DNA of 64,000 nucleotides from JACMLC01 sp963817025 (GCA_963817025.1 CAWFML010000004.1:558001-622000); one strand, 5' to 3'; counted from the stretch's first letter, positions 34,930-43,742 are shown. A program made the numbers and translations. Notes: generated from the letters alone by a model not told the origin.

Positions 34930-35160
34930 TCATCCGTCGTTGCCGATGGCTTCGACGGGGCAGGCGGCGAGGGCTTCTTCGCACAGTGAAGTTTCTTCCC
35001 CGTTCTCCGGCTGCTTGTAGACGTATGAGTAGCCGCCGCTGTCGGAGCGCGTGAAATTGTCCGGCGCAGTGTCGCGGCACACATCGCAATCTATACACTG
35101 CATGTCAACATAGTAAGTGCCGGAGACATTCTCCGGCACGCGATCATTGGGATCAGCCAT
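34930..35160 (-). CDS. Small ferredoxin ([3Fe-4S]/[4Fe-4S] type)
   Basis: 76-residue single-cluster electron carrier. Cluster ligands: three Cys in CIDCDVC (about residues 21-27) and a fourth in ACPVEAIG near the C-terminus; this is the pattern of one-cluster ferredoxins that serve P450s and oxidoreductases. Between them lies an insertion with NFTRSDSGGYSYVY. The start at 35160 has AGAGGTG five bases before the ATG. The nearest Fe-S-dependent genes are nadA upstream and the Rieske gene beyond. It may also serve KorAB, which is inference. Confidence 0.9.
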   Translation of the reverse strand: MADPNDRVPENVSGTYYVDMQCIDCDVCRDTAPDNFTRSDSGGYSYVYKQPENGEETSLCEEALAACPVEAIGNDG

Positions 35161-35170
35161 ATACACCTCT

Positions 35171-35224
35171 GTGACAAGTGACGAGTTAAAATATTTTCTT
35201 GCTTGTCACCCGTCACTCGTTACT
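35171..35224. repeat. Family F hairpin repeat (GTGAC type)
   Basis: GTGACAAGTGACGAGT faces its inverse CACCCGTCACTCGTTAC over a short AT-rich loop, between nadA and the ferredoxin gene. Confidence 0.65.
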
Positions 35225-35227
35225 GTC

Positions 35228-36340
35228 TTACTTAATTGCAAGCATCCGGTCGAGCGCGATGCGCGCCAATTGTGCCGTCTCTTCCGGCACGACAATCTGG
35301 TTGACGACCTCGCCTGCGACCAGTGATTCCAAAGCCCATGCCAGATTCTGCGGCGCGATGCGATACATCGTCGCGCACATGCAGAGGTCTGGCGCGAGCA
35401 GTTGGATGTGTTTGTCTGGAAAACGCTTGACCAGCCTGTTGACCAGATTGACCTCTGTGCCGACGGCCCACTTTGAACCGGAGGGCGCAGCCTCCAGAGT
35501 CTTGATGATAAATTCCGTCGAGCCGTTCACATCCGATGCCTGCACCACTTCGTAAATGCATTCGGGATGAACCAGAACCTTGATGCCCGGAACTTCCTTG
35601 CGCACCTGCTCGACATGCCACGTCTTGAAACGGCCATGCACGGAGCAGTGCCCTTTCCATAAGATAAGTCGCGCCTTGCGTAAATCTTCTTCCGTGTTGC
35701 CGCCCAAATCTTTGAACGGGTCCCAGACGACCATCTCGTCAAGCGGGATGCCGAACTTCGCTCCGGTATTGCGGCCCAGATGCTGGTCTGGAAAGAAGAA
35801 AAGCTTGTCGGCCTCTTTCAGATATTTGTCGAAGAGCGGCACGGCATTCGTGGAGGTGCAGACCACGCCGCCGTTTTTGCCGCAGAAGGCTTTGATGGCC
35901 GCAGACGAGTTCATGTAAGTAATCGGCGTGACTTTGAAATCTCCGATAACGCCGATTGACTCCAATTGTTCCCAGGCGTCCTCGACCTGCTCTGCCGTCG
36001 CCATGTCTGCCATAGAGCAGCCCGCGCCCAAATCCGGCAGAATCACTTTCTGGTTTGGCCCTGAGAGGATGTCTGCGGATTCGGCCATGAAATGAACGCC
36101 GCAGAAGACTATGAACTCCGCTTCGGGACGCGCAGCGGCCATTCTTGAAAGCCCCAGCGAGTCGCCCGTCAAATCCGCATGACAGATCACATCGTCGCGC
36201 TGGTAATGATGACCCAGAATAACCAGTCGCGCGCCCAATTCCGCACGCGCACGCTCTATACGCGCGTACAATTCCGCATCCGACATCCCGAAGTAATCTT
36301 CGATGGCTGGAGTTTTGACGTTATCCAAAACAGCGCTCAT
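35228..36340 (-). CDS. nadA: Quinolinate synthase A
   Basis: 370-residue [4Fe-4S] enzyme that condenses iminoaspartate with dihydroxyacetone phosphate to quinolinate in NAD biosynthesis. Family motifs: LGHHYQRDDV, HFMAES, GCSMADMA, TYMNSSAAIKAF, VHPECIYEV and LCMCATMYRIAPQNL; the conserved Cys in GCSMAD, HPEC and DLCMC fit the three cluster ligands. Length and ends are normal. AAGGAG lies about nine bases before the ATG. nadB and nadC are not in the window. It is followed by the ferredoxin gene. Confidence 0.95.
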   Translation of the reverse strand: MSAVLDNVKTPAIEDYFGMSDAELYARIERARAELGARLVILGHHYQRDDVICHADLTGDSLGLSRMAAARPEAEFIVFCGVHFMAESADILSGPNQKVILPDLGAGCSMADMATAEQVEDAWEQLESIGVIGDFKVTPITYMNSSAAIKAFCGKNGGVVCTSTNAVPLFDKYLKEADKLFFFPDQHLGRNTGAKFGIPLDEMVVWDPFKDLGGNTEEDLRKARLILWKGHCSVHGRFKTWHVEQVRKEVPGIKVLVHPECIYEVVQASDVNGSTEFIIKTLEAAPSGSKWAVGTEVNLVNRLVKRFPDKHIQLLAPDLCMCATMYRIAPQNLAWALESLVAGEVVNQIVVPEETAQLARIALDRMLAIK

Positions 36341-36449
36341 TTTATTTATCTCCTTACGCCAAACGCGAAACTATCTCACTTTGAGAAACAAAGAGCAAGC
36401 GCACTGATTTGCCCGCACGCTCGTATTGATTTAGATGCGCGGAAGAGCA

Positions 36450-36544
36450 ACCAGGAAGGATGAAGGCGGAAGGATGAGGGAATAATTGTTGGGCGAATTT
36501 GCCGGACAATTTCATCCTTCATCCTTCCGCCTTCATCCTTGCTT
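36450..36544. repeat. Family C hairpin repeat
   Basis: AGGAAGGATGAAGGCGGAAG and its inverse flank a 35-base centre just past the fumC stop; the centre lacks the common family core. Confidence 0.7.
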
Positions 36545-37966
36545 TTATGGGTGCGTCATCTCTTCGGGCTTGACGAATTCGTCAAACTGCTCGCCCGTCA
36601 GCAGGCCGAGTTCGATGGCGGAGTCGCGCAGGCCGATTCCTTTCTTGTGCGCGTTCTTGGCGATTTTGGCGGCGTTGTCATAGCCTATGTGCGGGTTCAG
36701 GGCCGTCACCAGCATGAGCGAGTTGCGCAGGTGCTCGTCGATGCGCTCGCGGTTCAGCTCTATGCCTTTGACGCAGTGCTCGACAAAGCTGTGGCAAGCG
36801 TCTTTGAGCAGCCGGATCGAATGCAGCAGGTTATGAATCATCACAGGGTTAAAGACGTTCAGCTCGAAATTTCCCTGCGAGCCTGCAAAGCCGATGGCCG
36901 CATCATTGCCAAAGACCTGCACGCAGACCATCGTCATCGCCTCGCTCTGCGTCGGATTGACTTTGCCCGGCATAATCGAAGAGCCGGGTTCATTCTCAGG
37001 CAGCACCAGTTCGCCAAAGCCCGCGCGCGGCCCGGAAGCCAGCCAACGGATGTCATTCGCAATCTTCATCAGGGATGCCGCGAGAGTTTTTAAAGCGCCG
37101 CTCGCAAAAACCACTTCATCATGCGCAGAGAGGGCTGCAAACTTGTTCGGGTGCGATTTGAAAGGCAGCTTTGTCAGCCCTGCAATCTTCTCTGCCGCAC
37201 GCGACGCAAATTCAGGATGCGAGTTGAGACCCGTGCCGACGGCAGTGCCGCCGATAGCCAGCTCATAAAGTCCCGGCAAGACAAGTTTCAAACGTTCGCT
37301 GTCTCGCTCAAGCAGGCTGGCCCAGCCGCCCATCTCCTGCCCGACCGTCAAAGGCGTAGCATCCTGCAAGTGCGTGCGCCCGATCTTGACCACCTCCGCA
37401 AACTCTGCGGCCTTCGCTTCGATGGCATCGCGCAGCCGTTCGACTTCGGGAATCAGCTTTTCCATCTGCTCTGCCGCAGCGATGTGCATGGCTGTCGGGA
37501 AAGTGTCGTTGGAAGACTGCGACATGTTGACGTGATCGTTCGGGTGCACGGGAGCTTTGCTGCCCATCTCGCCGCCTGCGATTTCGATGGCGCGGTTCGA
37601 GATGACCTCGTTGGCATTCATGTTGGTCTGCGTGCCGCTGCCGGTCTGCCACACGCGCAAGGGGAAATGGTCGTCCAGTTTTCCCTCAATCACTTCATCC
37701 GCTGCCTGCTCTATGAGGCGCGCTTTGTCCGGCGGCAGCTTGCCCAAATCTTCGTTGACGAGCGCGGCTGCTTTTTTCAAGAGGCCGAGAGCGCGAATCA
37801 TCTCGCGCGGCATCTTGTCGTCGCCGATGTCGAAGTGAATCAGCGAGCGCGCAGTCTGCGCTCCATAATAAACACTTGACGGAACATATATCTGGCCCAT
37901 CGAATCCGTCTCGACGCGCATCTCCAATGTTGCGTCATCCTGTTTTCCGGTCGCTTCTTTTGACAT
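36545..37966 (-). CDS. fumC: Fumarate hydratase class II
   Basis: 473-residue cytosolic TCA-cycle enzyme, homotetrameric and Fe-free, converting fumarate to malate. The superfamily signature GSSIMPGKVNPTQSE is intact; GRTHLQDATPLTVGQE and QTGSGTQTNMNANEV, both catalytic-site segments, are also present. Length matches FumC. The ATG at 37966, with a GGGTG site, is preferred to an in-frame GTG at 37978. Single gene between nadA and a small membrane protein gene. Confidence 0.96.
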   Translation of the reverse strand: MSKEATGKQDDATLEMRVETDSMGQIYVPSSVYYGAQTARSLIHFDIGDDKMPREMIRALGLLKKAAALVNEDLGKLPPDKARLIEQAADEVIEGKLDDHFPLRVWQTGSGTQTNMNANEVISNRAIEIAGGEMGSKAPVHPNDHVNMSQSSNDTFPTAMHIAAAEQMEKLIPEVERLRDAIEAKAAEFAEVVKIGRTHLQDATPLTVGQEMGGWASLLERDSERLKLVLPGLYELAIGGTAVGTGLNSHPEFASRAAEKIAGLTKLPFKSHPNKFAALSAHDEVVFASGALKTLAASLMKIANDIRWLASGPRAGFGELVLPENEPGSSIMPGKVNPTQSEAMTMVCVQVFGNDAAIGFAGSQGNFELNVFNPVMIHNLLHSIRLLKDACHSFVEHCVKGIELNRERIDEHLRNSLMLVTALNPHIGYDNAAKIAKNAHKKGIGLRDSAIELGLLTGEQFDEFVKPEEMTHP

Positions 37967-37996
37967 CAATGTTTTCACCCTTAAGTTTAATAAAGA

Positions 37997-38101
37997 ATCT
38001 CCCGCAAAGGCGCAAAGAAGATAAGTCGCAAAGCAGTTGAGCAGTTATATAACTTGAAAGCTTTCTTGGCGTCTTCCTTTGCGCCTTTGCGGGAAATTTC
38101 T
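37997..38101. repeat. Family A hairpin repeat
   Basis: TCCCGCAAAGGCGCAAAGAAG and CTTTGCGCCTTTGCGGGAAA pair over about 50 bases, between the small membrane protein gene and fumC. Confidence 0.75.
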
Positions 38102-38109
38102 TCACGCCA

Positions 38110-38391
38110 TTACCATCCCAATGAAATGCTGCGTTTGTAACCGCCATGCTCTTCGACATATTCCCTGTACATGACCTCTTCATGTGATTGCTCAGGGTTC
38201 AGCTCATTCAAAGTCCTGTCGGATTCGCCGAGCGGGGCATAAAAGCTGATCTTAAAAGTCGGCTTGTGTTTGATGAAGAGGTGCCGGTCTCCGAACTCTC
38301 TTTCCCTGTAGACTCCCAGAAAGAGCCAGCCGCAGACAAACAACGTCAGGGCCAACCCTCCGAACAGCCAGAGCTTTTTTCTTCTCGTCAT
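38110..38391 (-). CDS. Small membrane-anchored protein of unknown function
   Basis: 93 residues: basic start MTRRKK, one membrane segment at about 6-28 (LWLFGGLALTLFVCGWLFLG), then a polar outer part with FKISFYAPLGESDRTLNEL. It is probably a single-pass inner-membrane protein with the C-terminus outside. It begins nine bases after the stop of the DJ-1/PfpI gene, with GGAGAG right before the ATG, so the two form an operon. No family recognised. Confidence 0.6.
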   Translation of the reverse strand: MTRRKKLWLFGGLALTLFVCGWLFLGVYREREFGDRHLFIKHKPTFKISFYAPLGESDRTLNELNPEQSHEEVMYREYVEEHGGYKRSISLGW

Positions 38392-38400
38392 CTCTCCGAT

Positions 38401-39000
38401 TTATCGCGTCGCGTGAAAGATTTCCTTCAACTCTTCCTTCTCGTAGCTCAAGCCTTCGCCGACAGGCTGAATCTGTTTTAAGACAGCATCCCTCACATCC
38501 CCTCCGAGCAGGGTCTCCAAGACCCACCCGACCAGATACTGCGAGGCTAGACAACCGCCTGCGGTCGCTACATTTCCCTCACGCACGAAAGGCTTTTCCA
38601 AGACCTCTACGCCCATGCTCTCCAAAAGCTTTTTGCTTGTCGGATAGGTCGTCGCGCGCCTGCCTTTGAGATGACCGAGCGCGGCCAGCAGCAATGCGCC
38701 CGAACAGATAGAGCCTAGAAGCTGCCGCTCTTCATCGAGCCTGAAGGCGCGCAAAAATTCTTTATCAAGCATCTTGACGCGCGTTCCCTTGCCGCTTGTA
38801 AACAGCACGACATCGGAAGAGTTGGCCTCTTCCAGAAAACCGTGCATCGGAATCTTCATCCCCGTGACGGAAGTGTGCTGCTCTTTATCGCCGAGGATAC
38901 GCACGCGCCAATCCTCGCGCTCGACGCGGTTGAGCAAGTCCCACATCAAAAAGACATCTATGTCCGTGAAATCGTCAAAAGCGATGATGGATATGTTCAT
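38401..39000 (-). CDS. DJ-1/PfpI (GATase1-like) family protein
   Basis: 199 residues of the class I glutamine-amidotransferase-like fold. The nucleophile elbow is SICSGALLLAALG (Cys near residue 99) and the fold signature MWDLLNRV ... DVVLFTSGKGTR is present. Members include isonitrile hydratases, chaperones, proteases and regulators; lack of an attached AraC domain excludes the transcription-factor group. A His after the Cys, usual in the catalytic triad, is not obvious in place. GGAG precedes the ATG by nine bases. Cotranscribed with a small membrane protein gene. Reaction unknown. Confidence 0.82.
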   Translation of the reverse strand: MNISIIAFDDFTDIDVFLMWDLLNRVEREDWRVRILGDKEQHTSVTGMKIPMHGFLEEANSSDVVLFTSGKGTRVKMLDKEFLRAFRLDEERQLLGSICSGALLLAALGHLKGRRATTYPTSKKLLESMGVEVLEKPFVREGNVATAGGCLASQYLVGWVLETLLGGDVRDAVLKQIQPVGEGLSYEKEELKEIFHATR

Positions 39001-39040
39001 GCATGAAGCTCCAACTCAAGCTCACTTAAGAAAATTATAG

Positions 39041-39160
39041 ATTAGCCACAGAGCGCACAGAGGACGCAGAGATAAAACGAAACATCTCATTTGGCGCTCT
39101 CCGCATCTGCTTTCCTGCTCTCTGTGGCCTCTGTGGCCTCTGTGTTCTCTGTGGCTAAGT
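39041..39160. repeat. Family D hairpin repeat (CACAGAG type)
   Basis: GCCACAGAGCGCACAGAGGA faces a run of CTCTGTGGC units (four in tandem). A further partial unit lies at about 39250-39275. Confidence 0.7.
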
Positions 39161-39280
39161 TTTGTTTGGCATTCATAAGTATAGCAGCCCTTAATTTTCA
39201 CGTCAGGCGCGGAAATGCTAAATCAAATGTCTATGGTTATCTCTATAGCTCTGTGTCTCTGTGGCTCATCTGTGATTTGG

Positions 39281-39685
39281 TTAGTCACTCTTATTCTTTA
39301 CTCTTTCACTATGCTTCTTTCGCTTCGTGTCGCCGCGCTCGCGCAAGCTCTGAAACTCCTGTTCCAAATGCTTGATCTCCTCTTCCGTCAGGTCTTCCAA
39401 ATCCACCAGATGATTGCGCGCCCCCTTCGTCGCGCGAATCAACTCGTCGAGCTTGAGATGTATGACTTTGGCATCACGATTCTGCGTGTTCTGAATCAGG
39501 AAGACCATCAGGAAAGTGACAATCGTCGTCCCGGTATTGATGACGAGTTGCCAGGTGTCCGAGAAATGAAAGATCGGCCCGCTCACGCCCCAGACCACTA
39601 TAATCAGGATGGCAAGCATGAAAGCCCACGGCGAGCCGACGGCATTGGATATTTTCTGCGCTACTTTATGAAAGAAGTCTTGCAT
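39281..39685 (-). CDS. Low-affinity iron permease family membrane protein
   Basis: 134 residues with two close membrane segments (about 18-38 and 46-66: FMLAILIIVVWGVSG and IVTFLMVFLIQNTQNRD). The pattern WGVSGPIFHFSDTWQLVINTGTT (split) and IQNTQNRDAKVIHLKLDELIRA is that of the small bacterial proteins related to fungal Fet4-type iron permeases. The C-terminal 40 residues are charged and helical (EDLTEEEIKHLEQEF). True iron transport by the bacterial short form is not established. AAGGAAT precedes the ATG. Single gene. Confidence 0.85.
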   Translation of the reverse strand: MQDFFHKVAQKISNAVGSPWAFMLAILIIVVWGVSGPIFHFSDTWQLVINTGTTIVTFLMVFLIQNTQNRDAKVIHLKLDELIRATKGARNHLVDLEDLTEEEIKHLEQEFQSLRERGDTKRKKHSERVKNKSD

Positions 39686-39746
39686 GATTAATCATTCCTT
39701 ATGCGAATCAAGAGTAGAAAAGAGGCTGGCCGTGTGAGCCTTCTCT

Positions 39747-39842
39747 TTGCGTCTTACTTCTTTGCGCTTCTTTGCATTTAAAATTTATCTTCACCGCAAA
39801 GCACGCTAAGAGTCAGATACAAAGAACCGCAAAGAAAGTTTT
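39747..39842. repeat. Degenerate family A repeat
   Basis: CTTTGCGTCTTACTTCTTTGCG and ACCGCAAAGCACGC ... ACCGCAAAGAAAG face each other with several mismatches. Confidence 0.5.
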
Positions 39843-39939
39843 ACGCTTGATTCGCATTGACTGCACACAATTCAGCCCCGAAGGGAATGAAAGCCGGACA
39901 CGCCATACTGCTTTCTCAAACCCGTTCGAGGCTGGATAA

Positions 39940-40314
39940 TTACTTCGCCGCGCTCTCCTGCACAGGCTTACGCCCTCGCGTCTTATACTCGGACGTGCGC
40001 TTTAACCCGACCGCCTGCACCTCAGTCGAATCCTTGCCGAACTGCGCGCGTATCTGATCCTTCATCCCCAGCACCAGATTATGAAAAGCCCAGGCCGCCT
40101 CCACAGTCTCATCCCGCGCCGTCGCCGCAGCCGCCTCCGCACGCGCCTGTGCATCCTGCGCACCCGTCCAAGCCGCACGCGCCGCCGTCAGAGCCGCCAC
40201 GGAATAAGCCGCATTCGCGGGCGCATAACCCGTGATTGACTGCATCGCCGCAAAGCTACTCTCGTCCGCAGCGAGGACAGCAGGTTCTAATCTCTTCGAT
40301 TGATTTCTAGCCAT
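39940..40314 (-). CDS. Small helical protein of unknown function
   Basis: 124 residues, Ala-rich and probably all helical in the centre (AALTAARAAWTGAQDAQ), followed by a more conserved-looking end GKDSTEVQAVGLKRTSEYKTRGRK. I recall the end motif (AQFGKDS ... KRTSE) from small bacterial proteins of unknown function; this was not checked. AAGGAG nine bases before the ATG supports the start. No signal or membrane segment. It stands alone downstream of the minisatellite and TIR gene. Confidence 0.65.
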   Translation of the reverse strand: MARNQSKRLEPAVLAADESSFAAMQSITGYAPANAAYSVAALTAARAAWTGAQDAQARAEAAAATARDETVEAAWAFHNLVLGMKDQIRAQFGKDSTEVQAVGLKRTSEYKTRGRKPVQESAAK

Positions 40315-40473
40315 GTGAGACTCCTTTCAGAAGTGAGAAAAAGAGGTTAATAAGGATGCGAGGACGCACGGAATTTTACGCCCAACCCACACCCCGCGCA
40401 ACAAATTTTTCTCACCCGGGCGACAGATTTCCCACGCCCAACGCACCCCGCCAACTACCCTCGACTGCCCTCA

Positions 40474-40737
40474 CCCAAGCTCCCGACACCCCCGCCTAAG
40501 CCTTCGGCACGTCATCCTAAGCTCTCGGCATGCCCGCCGAGCTTCCCGGCACGCCCGCCGATAGCCTCGGCACGGCTGCCGAGAAGCTCGGCACGCCATC
40601 CTAAGCTCTCGGCGCGTCGTCCGACGTTCTCGGCGTGCTCGCCTAAGCTCTCGGCACATCATCCGAGCTTATCGGCACGCCCGCCGAGAAGCTCGGCACG
40701 GCTGCCGATAGCCTCGGCACGCCCGCCGATTCCCTCA
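40474..40737. repeat. 21-bp tandem minisatellite, twelve and a half units
   Basis: Twelve 21-base units in register (40474-40725) plus a partial one, consensus CCGAGAAGCTCGGCACGCCC plus G. Each unit holds a small inverted repeat (CCGAG-AAG-CTCGG), so the array can fold into a string of hairpins. It fills the middle of the 511-base gap behind the TIR gene; the rest of the gap is C-rich and shows nothing else. Because 21 is a multiple of three, the minus strand keeps a Cys/Arg-rich frame, judged fortuitous. Confidence 0.9.
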
Positions 40738-40825
40738 AACACCCCACCAGCAAAGCCGTTTACATCCCCGCGACCCTCAACCCGCCTGCCGGAATCCTCA
40801 AAATATCTCAGCAAAACCGCACATC

Positions 40826-43231
40826 TCAGTCAGATTCCCCCTCCACCCTTGCCAAATCCCGGCGCGCAAGCTCCGCATACGGCGAGCCAAGCTTCTCAAA
40901 GATACTCAAAGCCTCACGAAACAGCCGCACTGCTTCCGATTTCTTGCCCTCCTGCTCTGCCAGCAAACCTAATTGACCTAGCGTCAAGGCAATGCCGTTC
41001 TGGTCGCCAAGCTTCTTTTTAATCTCCAAGCTCTCATTATAGAGCCGCCGCGCTTCTTCCATCTTGTCTTGAGCTTGCGCAAGTCTCCCCAATTGATGGA
41101 GCGTGCTGGCGATGCCGCTGCCGCTCTGATTGCCGAACTTCCTTTCAATCTCCAAACTCTCATCGTAGAGTCGTCGTGCTTCTTCCATCTCACCTTCAAC
41201 TTGTGCAAGTCTCCCCAACTGATGGAGCGTGCTGGCGATGCCGCTATGGTCGCCAAGCTTCTTATTAATCACCAAGCTCTCATCATAGAGTCGTCGCGCT
41301 TCTTCCATCTTGTCTTGAGCTTGCGCAATCATCGCCAACTGATGCAGAGAAGCGGCAATGTTCTTCTCACTTTTCAGCTTCTTGAAAGCATCAAGAGCTT
41401 GCTGATATGCTCGTTCGGCTTCATCGTATTCTCCGCGAAGCATGCGAATCGTTGCCGCGTTTGCTGCAAATGATGCGACTGCCCGCTCATTGCCGGCCCT
41501 TTGCGCGGCCTCGGTTGCTTGCTCACCACGACCTAATGCTTCGTCCCAGTAGCCGCGCACGCTTAGCATGTGGTCAGGAGGAGCTAACACAATTGCAATC
41601 CTCATTACACTTAACCAGTCTGCCATCTCAAAGGCGAGGTCAGTTGCACCCAGCATATTGTCTTTCTCCGCCTCCAGCGCGTCGAAATCTTCAGGCGTCG
41701 GTTGCCTATGCGATTTGGCGTAATCGAGAAAGTGCGCTACGAATCGCTGCCGGTACTCATTAGCAAGACTATCTCTGTCTAAATGCGCTTTAGCCAGACT
41801 GCGAGTTAAGCCTTCGACGGCAAGGCGACGCACGTGTTTGCCCTCTTTCGTTGTAATCAGTCGTAGTGCGCTGAGTCGCCTGACGGCTTCGCGCACGCGG
41901 TCTGTGTCGTCGCCAAAGCCCGCCACTTGCGCCAGCGCATCGCGTGGCGCATCCGGCACGAAGAGCGTGAGGGTAAGCAGCGCGGCGCGGCCATCTTCGC
42001 CCAACTGCGGCAGGTTGAAGGAGCGTTCAAAGACACGTTCGGCAACTTTACCTTTTCCACTTGAAAGGTCTGCGAACACATCCTGCGGGTCGTCTGCTAA
42101 ATCAATCTGCGCGAACACCCACTCCATGACGTAAGGATTGGCCTCTGCCGTCTCGATGATTTGCCCGCGCACCGTTTCTGTGAAGATGGATTTGTCTTGC
42201 GCTGATTCAACCAGACGATTCAGAAACTCGCGCGCTTCGTCGTCCGACATCTCGCCAACTCTTATGTTGCGCGCCTCGTCAATCTTCTCTCGCGTGGTGA
42301 TGAGCGCGGGGCAGGTCGCTTCGTGCTTGAGCCAATTCACGCAGCGCACACATTCTTCCGGCGAGATGGTTTCATAGTTGTCGAGCACAACCAGCGTCGG
42401 CTGAGCGCAGGCCAGAGCGCACACCGCTTGCGACTTTTTATCCGGCGCGAGCGTGCGTAAGTCTTCGCGTCCGAGTTGCGCGGCAATCGTGTCCAGCAGC
42501 GCGGCAAAGGTAAAGTCAGCGCGGTCATACGCGCTCATCCAGACGACGCGGTCTGCGAAAGCCCCTTCGAGTTCGCGCGCCACTTCAGCCGCCAGCGTCG
42601 TCTTGCCCACGCCGCCCACGCCCCACAAGGCCACGACCTGTTCCTTTTCCGGCGCGAGTTCTTCTTTCAAACGCTCTACCAGATCGCGCCGCCGCTCCAC
42701 ATCCTGACGCGGGACGAATCCGACAGTGGGCGGACGTGGAATAGATGAAGGCGGCAGAGCGTCGTTGGAAGACGACCTGCGAGACCTGCGAGGCATCTGC
42801 TCATCTTTTATCACTGCCAGAAGCCTCTGATAGCTTTCTTCAAAATCAGAGTCATCTCTGAAATCAACAGAGAGAATCGGCTGTAGCAACGGCGGAATCT
42901 CGCATGTCCGGCGGTAAAGAGGAATTAAACGCTCGTCTCTGGCTGAAACGGCAATGTAGGTCGTAACCAATCTTTCCAATTCAACCCACGCAGAATTCAT
43001 CGCCTCAGGCGAGAGAATGAGACCAACCTTGCGACTTTTAAGCAGCGCACTCTCGATTTCTTTAGGGATAGATTGTCCGGGGCGAATGTCCCACGGTGAA
43101 AAGAAGACTCTGAGTTTACGTTCCAGCCAATCTTCCCGCTCAAGACGCTCGGCCAGTTTCGCAGTCCAAGCTTCGTCCACATGGTTGTGGCTGAGAAAGA
43201 TGTCGTATTCGTATGGGGTGAGGTTAGTCAT
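40826..43231 (-). CDS. TIR / NB-ARC NTPase / TPR protein (NLR-like, putative defence)
   Basis: 801 residues. TIR domain at about 8-135: YDIFLSHNHVDEAW start, VFFSPWDIRPGQ, and SAWVELE with a candidate catalytic Glu (E86) as in NADase TIRs. STAND-type NTPase at about 175-480: Walker A GVGGVGKTT (204-212), Walker B TLVVLDNYE (D284). Then a winged/helical region and tetratricopeptide repeats at about 580-790. Family knowledge: TIR-STAND proteins in bacteria often sense phage and deplete NAD+, and the layout parallels plant TNL receptors. Three TPR units are almost identical at DNA level, so the sensor end expanded recently. The rhodanese gene ends 11 bases upstream, so they are likely cotranscribed. 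Immunity is inference, since regulators with similar layout exist. Confidence 0.88.
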   Translation of the reverse strand: MTNLTPYEYDIFLSHNHVDEAWTAKLAERLEREDWLERKLRVFFSPWDIRPGQSIPKEIESALLKSRKVGLILSPEAMNSAWVELERLVTTYIAVSARDERLIPLYRRTCEIPPLLQPILSVDFRDDSDFEESYQRLLAVIKDEQMPRRSRRSSSNDALPPSSIPRPPTVGFVPRQDVERRRDLVERLKEELAPEKEQVVALWGVGGVGKTTLAAEVARELEGAFADRVVWMSAYDRADFTFAALLDTIAAQLGREDLRTLAPDKKSQAVCALACAQPTLVVLDNYETISPEECVRCVNWLKHEATCPALITTREKIDEARNIRVGEMSDDEAREFLNRLVESAQDKSIFTETVRGQIIETAEANPYVMEWVFAQIDLADDPQDVFADLSSGKGKVAERVFERSFNLPQLGEDGRAALLTLTLFVPDAPRDALAQVAGFGDDTDRVREAVRRLSALRLITTKEGKHVRRLAVEGLTRSLAKAHLDRDSLANEYRQRFVAHFLDYAKSHRQPTPEDFDALEAEKDNMLGATDLAFEMADWLSVMRIAIVLAPPDHMLSVRGYWDEALGRGEQATEAAQRAGNERAVASFAANAATIRMLRGEYDEAERAYQQALDAFKKLKSEKNIAASLHQLAMIAQAQDKMEEARRLYDESLVINKKLGDHSGIASTLHQLGRLAQVEGEMEEARRLYDESLEIERKFGNQSGSGIASTLHQLGRLAQAQDKMEEARRLYNESLEIKKKLGDQNGIALTLGQLGLLAEQEGKKSEAVRLFREALSIFEKLGSPYAELARRDLARVEGESD

Positions 43232-43242
43232 AATATTTGCTC

Positions 43243-43614
43243 TCAGTCAGATTCTATAGGCGCGCCCGCTTCTTTCCAAGCTTTCCAGCCGCCAGCCATC
43301 GAATAAACATTCGTGTAGCCCATGCGTTGCAGGTTGTCTGCGGCGAGGGCGGAGCGGTAGCCGCCGCCGCAGTAGAGGATAAGCTCTGTCTGTTTGCCCG
43401 GGACTTGCGCTTCGATGTCGCGTTCGATGACGCCGCGCCCGAAGTGTTGTGCGCCCGCAGCGTGGCCCGCTTGCCATTCGTTGTCTTCGCGGACATCTAT
43501 CAGGCGGACGGATGTGCCTGCGGAGAGACGCTGGCGCGTCTCTTCGACCGTGATTTCGCGGATGCGTGTTTTGGCGTCTTCGACCAGTTGGAGAAATCCT
43601 GCGGAGTGTTTCAT
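43243..43614 (-). CDS. Rhodanese-domain protein
   Basis: 123-residue single-domain sulfurtransferase. The active-site loop LYCGGGYRSA carries the persulfide Cys, and the family start VRLIDVREDNEWQAGHAAGA and end GYTNVYSMAGGWKAWKEAG are complete. An N-terminal helix of about 25 residues precedes it. It would move sulfane sulfur to thiol acceptors in the cytosol. Its stop lies 11 bases before the TIR-NB-ARC-TPR gene in the same direction; whether the link has meaning is open. Confidence 0.9.
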   Translation of the reverse strand: MKHSAGFLQLVEDAKTRIREITVEETRQRLSAGTSVRLIDVREDNEWQAGHAAGAQHFGRGVIERDIEAQVPGKQTELILYCGGGYRSALAADNLQRMGYTNVYSMAGGWKAWKEAGAPIESD

Positions 43615-43636
43615 TTCAGATGTGTGCCTCTCTATC

Positions 43637-43737
43637 TAAGGATGAAGGATGAAGGCGGAAGGATGAAAGCATGATTCTTACAGATGACTGATTCAGGTTT
43701 AAAGAGAATGCTTTTCATCCTTCATCCTTGCTTTTCT
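43637..43737. repeat. Family C hairpin repeat
   Basis: AAGGATGAAGGATGAAGGCG and CATCCTTCATCCTTGC face each other around a centre with GCATGATTCTTACAGATGA and its near-inverse. Confidence 0.7.
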
Positions 43738-43742
43738 ATCCC

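Noticed and set aside
40471..40662. Open frame for a Cys/Arg heptad-repeat protein on the minus strand
   Set aside because: It is a by-product of a 21-bp tandem repeat whose length is a multiple of three; no ribosome site and an implausible composition.
40474..40737. Tandem array considered as a CRISPR locus
   Set aside because: Units are contiguous, 21 bases, without unique spacers, and no cas gene is near.
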